Source of the DNA: HGM04593 sp964485215
GTDB lineage: Bacteria > Bacteroidota > Bacteroidia > Bacteroidales > Bacteroidaceae
NCBI GenBank assembly: GCA_964485215.1
Contig: CAZAIM010000031.1
Span: 1 to 20,721, forward strand
Length of the DNA: 20,721 nucleotides
Direction: 5' to 3'
Shown one piece after another: positions 1-7,103 of the stretch. The notes below the pieces were generated by a model. It was given only the letters and a program-made list of their open reading frames with translations, was not told the DNA's origin and did no database searches. The translations under genes and the position numbers were made by a program. Position 1 is the first letter of the stretch. Every line of letters starts with the position of its first letter.

Positions 1-705
1 ACCGAATTGATTGCGAACAAGCACAGCTAACGTATATCGGTTCATAATTCCACCTGCTCCTGCCACGGCAACAGAGAGACTGCTCATAGCTCCTTCAATC
101 TTTCCAATTTCCATAGCTTTGGCAGTGCCCATTACGTGTGATGCTGTTCCTATTGCTGTTCCTTTGGCAACAGGGTGCTTTATTCCTGCAATCCTGCATA
201 TCACATCACCGGCAATGTTGCCGAACAGGCCGGTTATTATTATTGCTGTTACAGTAATTGCAACATATCCGTTAAGTTCGGCCGACAGCCCTATGCCAAT
301 TGCTGTTGTTATGGATTTTGGCAACAGTGTAACATATTCTGTGTGGTTAAGCCCGAAGAACAGCGACATTACGAATATTGTAATCAGGCTTGTGAGAACT
401 CCCGATGCAATGCCTGTCATTATTGCTGTGAAGTTCTTCTTCAATAGACTTACCTGTTCGTATAACGGTATGGCAAGTGACACTGTTGCAGGTGTCAGCA
501 GGTAGCTTAGATATTTAGCTCCATTGTTATAGCTCTGGTAGTCGATGCCAAGAACGAGCAATACCGCTATGGTGATAGTTATTGATATAAGCAATGGGTT
601 GAAAAAGAAGAAATTCCATCTTCTCTTCATGTATGTTCCAAGTATATATGTACCGATGCTTATTGCAACGCCGAAGAAGAGCGAATCCTGCATAATCTCT
701 TTCAT
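1..705 (-). CDS. lrgB: LrgB/CidB-family membrane protein (3' end outside window)
   Basis: This is a polytopic inner-membrane protein of the LrgB/CidB/YohK family, the partner of LrgA. The family is linked to control of murein hydrolases and to export of small metabolites such as pyruvate or glycolate; the exact role here is inference. Reading leftward from the ATG at 705, 235 codons are open to the window edge with no stop. The protein is almost nothing but hydrophobic segments. Family signatures are visible: LLPKSITTA at residues 127-135 and GTASHVMGTAKAM at 186-198, followed by a Ser/Gly-rich segment near 204-216. E. coli YohK is about 231 residues, so only a few codons are probably missing. 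The start is fixed by a strong Shine-Dalgarno six bases upstream and by the ATGA overlap with the lrgA stop, which indicates one transcript and coupled translation. Confidence 0.93.
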   Translation of the reverse strand, partial: MKEIMQDSLFFGVAISIGTYILGTYMKRRWNFFFFNPLLISITITIAVLLVLGIDYQSYNNGAKYLSYLLTPATVSLAIPLYEQVSLLKKNFTAIMTGIASGVLTSLITIFVMSLFFGLNHTEYVTLLPKSITTAIGIGLSAELNGYVAITVTAIIITGLFGNIAGDVICRIAGIKHPVAKGTAIGTASHVMGTAKAMEIGKIEGAMSSLSVAVAGAGGIMNRYTLAVLVRNQFG

Positions 706-1064
706 TCTCTACCTCCTTTCTCTTTGCGTCCGATTATGGTTTGTGTTATCCATCCGGTAGCAATAACTACGGCAACGGTGGAAATGAGTGAAATGACTAT
801 GATTGCTGTTACAAAATCTTGCATAATCTCCCACGATTCGAGCAACCCCACAGTTGCAGGAATGAACATCATTGGTATAATGCTGACAAGGAACATTCCC
901 GTCTCCTTCACTGCCGATAATTTTATTGCTCCAGTGCACAATGCTACAAAAAGAATAGCCATGCCATATATGCTTGCCGGAACGGGCAATGGAATCATAC
1001 GGTTAAGCAACTCGCCAAGCAGAGATATTGCCAAAATTATGCTAAATTGTACAATGTATTTCAT
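702..1064 (-). CDS. lrgA: LrgA/CidA-family membrane protein
   Basis: This is a small (120-residue) holin-like membrane protein of the LrgA/CidA/YohJ family, encoded directly upstream of lrgB. The segment IPLPVPASIYGM at residues 24-35 is the family's signature (PLPVPxSxxGM). Further hydrophobic helices include one with FIPATVGL near residues 67-74. The C-terminus is short and basic (GRKEKGGRE). The length fits the family (about 115-135). Its TGA stop overlaps the lrgB ATG in the sequence ATGA, so the two are co-translated. The start has no evident Shine-Dalgarno, but a Bacteroidetes-type promoter sits 30-60 bases upstream. LrgA/LrgB are proposed to form a membrane complex that modulates autolysis or carries metabolites; which of these applies here cannot be told from sequence. 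Confidence 0.92.
   Translation of the reverse strand: MKYIVQFSIILAISLLGELLNRMIPLPVPASIYGMAILFVALCTGAIKLSAVKETGMFLVSIIPMMFIPATVGLLESWEIMQDFVTAIIVISLISTVAVVIATGWITQTIIGRKEKGGRE
712..718 (-). promoter_or_regulatory. Strong Shine-Dalgarno for lrgB
   Basis: On the minus strand the sequence AAGGAGG ends six bases before the lrgB ATG and lies inside the last codons of lrgA. Most other genes in this window have no comparable site, so it decides the lrgB start and suggests that lrgB translation is boosted. Confidence 0.75.
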
Positions 1065-1094
1065 ATTGTTTGCAGTGGCTTATGGAATCGGCTG

Positions 1095-1125
1095 CAAAAT
1101 TACAATTTTAGAAACTGTTTTGAAA
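1095..1125 (-). promoter_or_regulatory. Putative lrgAB promoter
   Basis: Minus strand: TAATTTTG at 1102-1095 matches the Bacteroidetes -7 consensus TAnnTTTG exactly. TTTC at 1125-1122 is one base from the -33 TTTG, at 19-base spacing. Predicted transcription start is near 1088, giving a leader of about 25 bases before lrgA. The spacer holds one of the recurring AAACTGTTT boxes (1112-1121), which could be an operator; that part is speculation. Confidence 0.5.
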
Positions 1126-1217
1126 TTTTTCCGGGATTATTTGAGAACTGTTTTTTTGGGGTGGGCGGTACGTGTTCCGCAATTGATACCGGGCTGACGG
1201 TCGCCGGTACGTCATAT

Positions 1218-1262
1218 ATTCAAAAGCCGGCAATGTAATCGTTTCATTGCCGGCTTTTGAAT
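1218..1262 (-). terminator. 18-bp perfect hairpin downstream of the 1275-1751 gene
   Basis: ATTCAAAAGCCGGCAATG at 1218-1235 is the exact reverse complement of 1245-1262, with a nine-base loop. It begins 13 bases after the stop of the minus-strand gene at 1275 and lies before lrgA, so it most likely ends that transcript. There is no long T-run outside the stem. Confidence 0.7.
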
Positions 1263-1274
1263 TAGATGTTCCTG

Positions 1275-1751
1275 CTATTTCCTGTAAACTTCCATTTCCG
1301 TTACAGGACGGTATTCATATGGTACAAATTGAAAAATCTGGTACAAAGCAATGTTGCCCGATGATGTTGAGTACAATTCAACTTTCAGCGGCAGGTTATT
1401 GTTCGCCTTGTCAATGCTGCGAAGTTTTGTAAGCTCTCCGTTTTGCAGCATATTCAGAACAGTGTTCTTCTCGTTTGTCTCAAAGAAGAGCTCCTGTTTT
1501 ACCAGTTCTTCTTCTGTCGGGGTGTGTATGAGTGTCTTGGGAGTATTTATCAGCTTTGCCACACCGAAAATGAACAGTACAGCCGAAATCAGAAGGGTTG
1601 GCATCTGGGTGTCGCTGCCTTTTTCCATACAAAGTGCAAGTGCAAGTGCTACAATGGCTGCAACAAAAATGATGAAAGAAACTACCGGTGCTTTTTTCTT
1701 TAATACTATGTTGTTAGAGTTCAATAATTCTTTGTTTATATCTGTTTTCAT
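1275..1751 (-). CDS. Hypothetical protein with two membrane helices
   Basis: I do not recognise this 158-residue protein. A basic, polar N-terminus (residues 1-20) is followed by two hydrophobic helices at about 21-41 (VVSFIIFVAAIVALALAL) and 50-67. A soluble C-terminal half of about 90 residues follows, with charged and polar residues, TPTEEELVKQELFF near 77-90 and an aromatic stretch IFQFVPYEYRP near the end. The likely topology is a hairpin in the inner membrane with both ends in the cytoplasm. The start is supported by a purine-rich AAAGGAAAAAT just before the ATG. The gene is monocistronic by position: a hairpin follows it at 1218-1262 and about 330 bases without a gene precede it. It could be a small stress or envelope protein; no function is claimed. 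Confidence 0.7.
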   Translation of the reverse strand: MKTDINKELLNSNNIVLKKKAPVVSFIIFVAAIVALALALCMEKGSDTQMPTLLISAVLFIFGVAKLINTPKTLIHTPTEEELVKQELFFETNEKNTVLNMLQNGELTKLRSIDKANNNLPLKVELYSTSSGNIALYQIFQFVPYEYRPVTEMEVYRK

Positions 1752-2080
1752 ATTTTTCCTTTTTAATACGTAGTTTGAATTTCTTTTCTTAAAAACTGTT
1801 TAAAGTTATAGAAACAGCCAGTCTAAGCGTTTTTCCTACTTTAAGATGTCTGTTTCTTTCTTCTTCATTGCGGTTACTTAGCCCGCCAATCTGTTTTAAT
1901 GAAGAAATAAAGGTTCTATTTGTTCTATAGAATTTGGCGATATAAACTAGAACAGTTTCTAATTTATATCTATAGTTCAATAGGGGAGTGCTGCTGTTGC
2001 AACAAACCCTTAAGGAGAGCAGAATGCCTTCCTTTTTTGTGTATAATCAGATTGGGTTCTTAGCAAATCCGAGACGATTG
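1752..2080. other. Intergenic stretch without a convincing gene
   Basis: This stretch separates two small minus-strand genes. It contains only short, low-quality open frames. Visible elements are an AAACTGTTTAAA box at 1793-1804, an inverted copy AACAGTTTCT at 1951-1960, and a 7-bp inverted repeat TTAGCAA/TTGCTAA at 2060-2066/2078-2084 that overlaps the stop of the next minus-strand gene and may be a weak terminator. I see no structured RNA. Confidence 0.5.
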
Positions 2081-2470
2081 CTAAATGATGATATGCCGAA
2101 GGGCATATATATAATATCCCCTCTTGTGACGTGTTTGTGCAACTGCAGTATAGTTGTCATGCAACAGTTGGCAACTTCCTTTTGGTTCCGGTATTATTGC
2201 TGTCGGGTTCTGCTTGCCGTTGTCGTGCCAATACCTCACTGTTTTCTGTTGCTGGTTACACTGAAGATTGAAGCTGAGTGTTCGGGGAGTGTCGAAGCAG
2301 CACTCTTTGAGGTTGTCGGCAAGTTTAATGAAGTTCTCACGGTTTGTGTCAGCGATAGCTTCACTCCTCTCAGTTATCGGTTCTATGTGATTGTCCACGC
2401 TCTCATAGCCCCAGCCAAAAATAAAGGCCGGAAACATTATAGTAAAGAGTATGGTTAAAAATCGTTTCAT
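2081..2470 (-). CDS. Hypothetical secreted protein
   Basis: This is an unrecognised 129-residue protein. It starts MKRFLTILFTIMFPAFIFG, a convincing Sec signal peptide (basic start, hydrophobic core about residues 5-18), so the product is probably periplasmic or surface-exposed. The mature part is polar, with two adjacent cysteines (ECCFD, near residue 57) and two more cysteines further on (LQC and GSC), compatible with disulfides. It has no known motif that I can see. A competing plus-strand frame covers the same DNA but lacks a signal or family features. A possible promoter (-7 TATCTTCG, one mismatch, at 2512-2505 minus) lies upstream. It is called mainly on the signal peptide and position between two hairpins, so confidence is moderate. 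Confidence 0.5.
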   Translation of the reverse strand: MKRFLTILFTIMFPAFIFGWGYESVDNHIEPITERSEAIADTNRENFIKLADNLKECCFDTPRTLSFNLQCNQQQKTVRYWHDNGKQNPTAIIPEPKGSCQLLHDNYTAVAQTRHKRGYYIYALRHIII

Positions 2471-2558
2471 TGTTATCGATACCGGGCTACACTGTAAACC
2501 TCTGCGAAGATAGTGATTTTAATTCATATATGGAAAAATATAAGGGTTGAGTCTTTCT

Positions 2559-2600
2559 ATAAGCAAAAAAGTATCCCTTGCTGGATACTTTTTTGCTTAT
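2559..2600 (-). terminator. 18-bp perfect hairpin terminator after the GH20 gene
   Basis: 2559-2576 (ATAAGCAAAAAAGTATCC) is exactly complementary to 2583-2600, with a six-base loop. The A6/T6 run in the stem makes it look like a rho-independent terminator in either direction. It lies about 58 bases past the GH20 stop and before the 2470 gene. Confidence 0.8.
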
Positions 2601-2657
2601 GTCGGCAGTTCCTGTTACTTGAACAACCTTATATTATTCTATCTAAAGTAGATGTGT

Positions 2658-5600
2658 TTACTTTATAAACGTTTTTTTGCCGTTAATAATGTAAACGCCG
2701 GGAACTGTAATCTGCTCAATCTTGCGACCCTGCAGGTCATATGTACCTTTGCTCTTTGTTCTTTGCTCTGTTATCTCTTCTATTCCTGTTTCTATTTCTA
2801 CAGCCGATTTCTCCAATGTCCATACACTGGCACCCCAAGTATAGGGCTTGGTAAGTACATATCCCCATGCATCGGGGTTTGTGTACCAGCCGTGTTCACC
2901 GTCTCCGGCAACAATGGCAATGCCATTGTTGTTCTGGTCTGTAGTTGTCTCAACAAGTTTCCATGCATAATCCCTGCCGACATACAGAATCTGTTCAACA
3001 GCATCGCTGTTGATGTATGCTGCCTGACCGTTGGCCTTGTTATATATGTTTACAGTGCCGTCGCTGTTCTTTGTGAAGCTCCAAAGGAAGTTGTCGGTTG
3101 TGCCTTTTGTCTTTGGCTCTACACGGTTGTTGCTGAATGCTGCATAGTAATTTGTAAAGTATGCGTTGCGGATATAGTAGTATGCACCGGTGTCAATGGC
3201 ATCGGCCATTGTGGCGCGCGGCATCATCATGAACTGGTGGTAGAGTGCAACGTATGCATTGTACTGCTGTTCGGTAACGCCGCCTTCTGCAACAGCTGCT
3301 CCGGCTGGAGTTGTCACGTTGTTCAGGAGGTACTCAAGAGCTTCTTCTGTTGGCTCTCCAACCTTACCCGGCTTTGCATTCAGGGCTATGAGCTCGCATT
3401 TCTTTACAAGCCCGGCAAGCTGTGCCGTGAAGTCTGTCACCTCTACAATTTTCCAGGTGCCGTTGTAACAGAGTGCAGCCTCGTCCTTTACATACACGTC
3501 GCCCGAAGGTTCCGCGCTCAAACGTTTTGCACTGCCGGTTACAGTTGCACTGTATCCGCTTACTGCTGAAATTGTTACAGCTCCAGGAACGTATGTGACA
3601 TCGCGTGTCGCAATGGTAGCCTTGTCAATTCGTACAGGTGTGCCGGCATCGGTCATCTGTACTGCTGCATTCAGCGAGGGCAGTGTTATCTGCTTTCCGC
3701 TGTAGAGGTTCTTCATGATGTAGCCGCCTTCGGCAACTTCGAATTGCCACAACTCTTCAGGCTCTACTTGCGGAGTGTAGTGGAAGCGCACACCGCTATC
3801 CTTAATATACATTGTTGAACCTGCATACTGGCGTTTATAGTATGTCGATGCCGAAACAATTTGGTATGTTTTTCCGGCTTCAGGCTGCAGAATAGGGGCG
3901 TTCTTGTAAGCATTGATGGCTGTTGTCAGTTCTGTAGCATCGTCACCGTTTACTGCGTCAAGTGCTGCCTGCAATGCATCGTATAGTTCGGCAGCAGGGT
4001 AGCCTACGCCTCCGCGGATGCTGCCTGCAAGAATAGCTTCGGCCTCCATGACTGCAGTTTCGGCAGCGGTGTATTCCTTTGGCTCAATGTAATGCTTTGC
4101 ATAGATATAGCCTAAGAGGTCGAGTATCTCGTCGTGGCTTTGCAGTCTCTTGTAGAAACCGCTCCAGTTCTTCTTGCTGCTTGGAAGCCAGCCGGTCTCG
4201 GCAAGTGCAAGCATGCGTGGCAACAGCTGGTATTCAAGTTCTGTGTTGTCGTTGAGTGTCTCGGCCCAAAGGTTTACCTGTGTTCCAAGACAGTACTTTT
4301 CACGTCCGCTGAGCGAGCCGGCCGGGTTAAGTGCATAGACATCCTCCAATGTATTTGTGTTTGTCTCACTCCAGCCACCGTAATATGGTTCATCAATGGT
4401 TGTCATGTCAGGGTCAACCTGCATGAAGTCGATATATACATGTGAATGAGGAACTGCAATGCTCATGAATCCCTTGTTTGCAGCATCGGCAGTCTTCCCA
4501 AGGCTGTTCCATGCCATGATGACAGGCTTGACGCTGTTTTCGCTTGTCCAGTGTGATAGTAGCTCGTCCCAAACAACAATGTCCTTGTTATGTTTCTCTT
4601 TCAAGTATGTTCCAAGCTCTTCGACAAGCCATGACTGCAGTTCTTCAACACCTGCCAAGCCTTCTTCCTGTACTCTTCTGAGGCAAAGTTCGTTTGTTTT
4701 CCATTGGGTGGTGGGGCACTCGTCGCCTCCAATGTGAATATACGGGAACGGGAATATGCCGGCAACATTGTCGAGGACGCATTTGAGGAAATCTATCACC
4801 TTGTCGTCACCTACGTTGAGCACATCCTCAGAGATGCCTCCGTCAAGTCGTACTGAATACTCTTTTGTAGGGTCACAACTGAATTCCGGATATGCGGTTA
4901 CTGCTGCAACCATGTGGCCTGGCAGGTCAATCTCGGGCATGATGTCGATGTTGCGCTCTGCTGCGTATGCCACAATCTCACGCAGGTCATCCTGTGTGAA
5001 ATACATTCCGCGACCATACTCAGTGTCATCGAAGAACTTGCTGCCGTCACCGGGGCTTGTGAATGAACCTGAACGTACTGCACCAACTTCAGTGAGCAAA
5101 GGATATTCGGGGATTTCAATGCGCCATCCCTGGTCGTCGGTCAAATGCCAGTGAAAGCGGTTCATCTTGTACAGAGCCATGATGTCGAGCACCTTCTTTA
5201 CTTCGTCCTTGTCGAAGAAGTGACGTGCGACATCCATCATGAAGCCACGGTGCTCATACTGCGGCTGGTCGGCAATGGTAACGAAAGGAATACTCCATTC
5301 TGCATCGTTGCGGAGTGTCTCTCCAAAGAGTTCACGAGGAAGCAGCTGCTTGAGTGTTTGAATGGCATAGAAGAAACCAGCCTTTGTAGCGGCCTTGATA
5401 GTGATGCCGTTCTCGCTTGCAACGAGTGTGTAGCCCTCACGTGGCAATAAAGAGTCAACAGCAAGCCATATCTCGCCAGTTGCAGCCTCTGCGCCGCTCT
5501 CCTTCACTGCGAGCGTGGTACCCGATGTCTTAGAAAGCATTGCAGCAAAATCGCTGACATACTTCTGTGTGTCGTCATTGGGGTATGTGATAGCCTTGAG

Positions 5601-6185
5601 CGATGCTACGGCAAGGTTGCCCTCTCCGATTGTGATTTCTGCAGGGTAGGGGATGATTGAAATGTTGCCGAGGTTCTCGAATACGGTGTATTCAACGAAC
5701 TGTACCGGGTTGTTTTGGTCGGCTTTGTCCCAAAGACCTACGCCACGGTTCTCCGAAGGACCACCCCAAAGATTCATGGAAACAGAAGTGTTGCCTTTCG
5801 GCTGAATCTCGTAACCGCCGCTGTATGTGCTGTTGGTGGTAGTGTTGATAAGGAACTTGCTTACACCGGTTGCGCCGGTAGCGGCTTTCACCATCTGGTT
5901 CTTGACGGCTGAACTCACATATAGGATATTCCCTTTTTTGTTAGTGAACGTGTAGCCGTTTGTAGCGTCACCTGTAATCTTCCACAACTGGGCATCGCTG
6001 CCGGTTGCAGTTGCAGTGGTGATATTTGCTCCGGCAGTCTCTGCGGTGAGGGCATTGCCTCCGTTCAAGAACTGGATGAGGTACCATTTAGTGTTCTCAT
6101 CGGTGCTTATTGTCGGGAATCCCTGTGCAAAAATATGTGCCAGGCCGGCAAGCATGCACGACAGTAGAAGTAATGTCTTTCTCAT
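2658..6185 (-). CDS. Secreted multidomain GH20 beta-N-acetylhexosaminidase
   Basis: This enzyme would release terminal beta-linked N-acetylhexosamine from host glycans, glycoproteins or peptidoglycan/chitin fragments by substrate-assisted catalysis. It is 1175 residues, far longer than a minimal GH20 enzyme. Order: signal peptide 1-20; ricin-type beta-trefoil-like domain about 30-165 (WYLIQFLNGG, SDAQLWKITG); GH20b domain about 175-305; GH20 barrel about 310-690 with FHWHLTDDQGW (344-354), the catalytic Asp-Glu pair D488-E489 in HIGGDEC, and LWAE (639-642). Next come a helical linker about 700-765, a second trefoil-like domain about 770-915, a helical stretch about 917-990, and a third trefoil-like domain about 995-1125. 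It ends in the tail YDLQGRK...PGVYIINGKK, common on secreted Bacteroidales proteins, possibly for sorting or anchoring. It has its own promoter and terminator. The GH20 call is secure; linkage specificity is not readable. Confidence 0.95.
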   Translation of the reverse strand: MRKTLLLLSCMLAGLAHIFAQGFPTISTDENTKWYLIQFLNGGNALTAETAGANITTATATGSDAQLWKITGDATNGYTFTNKKGNILYVSSAVKNQMVKAATGATGVSKFLINTTTNSTYSGGYEIQPKGNTSVSMNLWGGPSENRGVGLWDKADQNNPVQFVEYTVFENLGNISIIPYPAEITIGEGNLAVASLKAITYPNDDTQKYVSDFAAMLSKTSGTTLAVKESGAEAATGEIWLAVDSLLPREGYTLVASENGITIKAATKAGFFYAIQTLKQLLPRELFGETLRNDAEWSIPFVTIADQPQYEHRGFMMDVARHFFDKDEVKKVLDIMALYKMNRFHWHLTDDQGWRIEIPEYPLLTEVGAVRSGSFTSPGDGSKFFDDTEYGRGMYFTQDDLREIVAYAAERNIDIMPEIDLPGHMVAAVTAYPEFSCDPTKEYSVRLDGGISEDVLNVGDDKVIDFLKCVLDNVAGIFPFPYIHIGGDECPTTQWKTNELCLRRVQEEGLAGVEELQSWLVEELGTYLKEKHNKDIVVWDELLSHWTSENSVKPVIMAWNSLGKTADAANKGFMSIAVPHSHVYIDFMQVDPDMTTIDEPYYGGWSETNTNTLEDVYALNPAGSLSGREKYCLGTQVNLWAETLNDNTELEYQLLPRMLALAETGWLPSSKKNWSGFYKRLQSHDEILDLLGYIYAKHYIEPKEYTAAETAVMEAEAILAGSIRGGVGYPAAELYDALQAALDAVNGDDATELTTAINAYKNAPILQPEAGKTYQIVSASTYYKRQYAGSTMYIKDSGVRFHYTPQVEPEELWQFEVAEGGYIMKNLYSGKQITLPSLNAAVQMTDAGTPVRIDKATIATRDVTYVPGAVTISAVSGYSATVTGSAKRLSAEPSGDVYVKDEAALCYNGTWKIVEVTDFTAQLAGLVKKCELIALNAKPGKVGEPTEEALEYLLNNVTTPAGAAVAEGGVTEQQYNAYVALYHQFMMMPRATMADAIDTGAYYYIRNAYFTNYYAAFSNNRVEPKTKGTTDNFLWSFTKNSDGTVNIYNKANGQAAYINSDAVEQILYVGRDYAWKLVETTTDQNNNGIAIVAGDGEHGWYTNPDAWGYVLTKPYTWGASVWTLEKSAVEIETGIEEITEQRTKSKGTYDLQGRKIEQITVPGVYIINGKKTFIK

Positions 6186-6228
6186 GTCTTTGAAATTATT
6201 TAAGTTAATGCAAATAGTCTTTATTCTA

Positions 6229-6259
6229 CAAACTTACAAAAAAACGATGGAATAATCAA
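6229..6259 (-). promoter_or_regulatory. Promoter of the GH20 gene
   Basis: Minus strand: TTGA (6259-6256), a 19-base spacer, then TAAGTTTG (6236-6229), an exact TAnnTTTG -7 element. Predicted start of transcription is near 6221, about 35 bases before the ATG at 6185. It is back to back with the promoter of the divergent lipoprotein gene. Confidence 0.65.
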
Positions 6260-6298
6260 CCGAAATCGGAATAATAGTGCCGGGACTGTTTTTTTTAT

Positions 6299-6306
6299 TA
6301 ATTTTG
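6299..6306 (+). promoter_or_regulatory. -7 element for the 6314 lipoprotein gene
   Basis: TAATTTTG matches TAnnTTTG. No good -33 box is visible; a run of T (6289-6296) lies upstream. The element is so close to the ATG at 6314 that the transcript would be nearly leaderless, or translation would begin at the in-frame ATG at 6326. Confidence 0.45.
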
Positions 6307-6313
6307 CATTAAA

Positions 6314-7030
6314 ATGAAAAACACGATGAACAGGATATCCTTATCTTTATTTGCAGTAATGTTGTCTTTGCTTGTTTCTTGCGGAGGACGTTCAGGCAAC
6401 GAAGAGGGGCAGGCGGTCGAAAATGTTGCAGAAAAGAACGAGCTTGCTGTTCCCGGGAAACCTAACAGAATTATCTATCTCAACTGCAGGCGTGAATTCA
6501 ACGATATGAATGACACTCATCTTGCTGCTGCTTCACGTATTGGAATAACTCCTCTTGCTTCGCGTGACGGAATAAAAGGTGCCTCGCGCAATCTGCATCT
6601 TATAGGTGGTGCGCTCAGGTACAACGAACCGTTTGTTGTCGATGAACTTACCCATTCATCCCCCTTCTTGGTAAAAGAGGCTTACGACCTGGTTCACACT
6701 ATAGGACGGAATTTCCAGGATTCTCTGAAAATGAAGCATCTGCCGGCGTACAGCGTTATTGTTACCTCTGTGCTCAGAACCGATGCCGACGTGAAGAGCC
6801 TGTCGCGTCATAATGTCAATGCTTCGGAGCGTTCTGTCCACTGTTACGGAACGACTGTCGATATATCATACCGCCGTTTCGCTAAGCACGATGATGAAAC
6901 GCCCGATGCAAGAGAGGTCGACCTGAAGGCTGTGCTTGCCGAGGTCTTGCGCGACCTCAGGAATGAAGGACGATGCTATGTGAAGTATGAGTTCAGGCAG
7001 TCCTGTTTCCATATAACAGCTATAAAATAG
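6314..7030 (+). CDS. DUF5715-like lipoprotein with M15-peptidase-type zinc motif
   Basis: This 238-residue exported lipoprotein has a hydrophobic signal at 7-22 and a lipobox LLVSC with Cys23, followed by a Gly/Ser/Glu-rich tether. The core (about 50-238) resembles the Bacteroidetes family I know as DUF5715. It contains SVHCYGTTVD at 174-183, which fits the SxHxxGxxxD zinc-binding signature of peptidase family M15 (VanX/VanY D-Ala-D-Ala hydrolases): H176 and D183. R155 (SVLRT), E226 and H233 (CFHIT) sit where an arginine, a general base and a third ligand are found in that fold. I infer a peptidoglycan-acting or fold-related periplasmic protein; the spacing E226-H233 differs from the usual ExxH, so activity is uncertain. 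An ATG at 6326 (residue 5) is an alternative start that also keeps the signal. It is divergent from GH20 and monocistronic. Confidence 0.75.
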   Translation: MKNTMNRISLSLFAVMLSLLVSCGGRSGNEEGQAVENVAEKNELAVPGKPNRIIYLNCRREFNDMNDTHLAAASRIGITPLASRDGIKGASRNLHLIGGALRYNEPFVVDELTHSSPFLVKEAYDLVHTIGRNFQDSLKMKHLPAYSVIVTSVLRTDADVKSLSRHNVNASERSVHCYGTTVDISYRRFAKHDDETPDAREVDLKAVLAEVLRDLRNEGRCYVKYEFRQSCFHITAIK

Positions 7031-7041
7031 TCCGATTCATC

Positions 7042-7091
7042 ATATTATAGCACAATGGAGCTGCCCGGGCAGCTCCATTGTGCTATAATAT
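7042..7091. terminator. 50-bp loop-less palindrome, bidirectional terminator
   Basis: Two 25-base arms (7042-7066 and 7067-7091) are perfect reverse complements meeting at CCC|GGG, with no loop bases. It sits between convergent genes, 12 bases after the lipoprotein stop and 13 before the carboxyltransferase stop, so it can end both transcripts. Confidence 0.8.
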
Positions 7092-7103
7092 TAGAATGCT
7101 CTC

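Noticed and set aside
1789..1980. 63-codon minus-strand open frame in the gap between two small genes
   Set aside because: It has no signal, domain or ribosome site, and an irregular composition; it fits a chance frame in A+T-rich DNA.
1988..2458. 156-codon plus-strand frame opposite the secreted hypothetical
   Set aside because: Its Cys/Val/Leu-rich composition is that of an antisense shadow; the minus strand offers a clean signal peptide and fits the neighbouring hairpins.
2652..3569. 305-codon plus-strand frame antisense to the GH20 gene
   Set aside because: It is very rich in Cys and Val as expected from the complement of the GH20 codons; the GH20 frame has full domain support.
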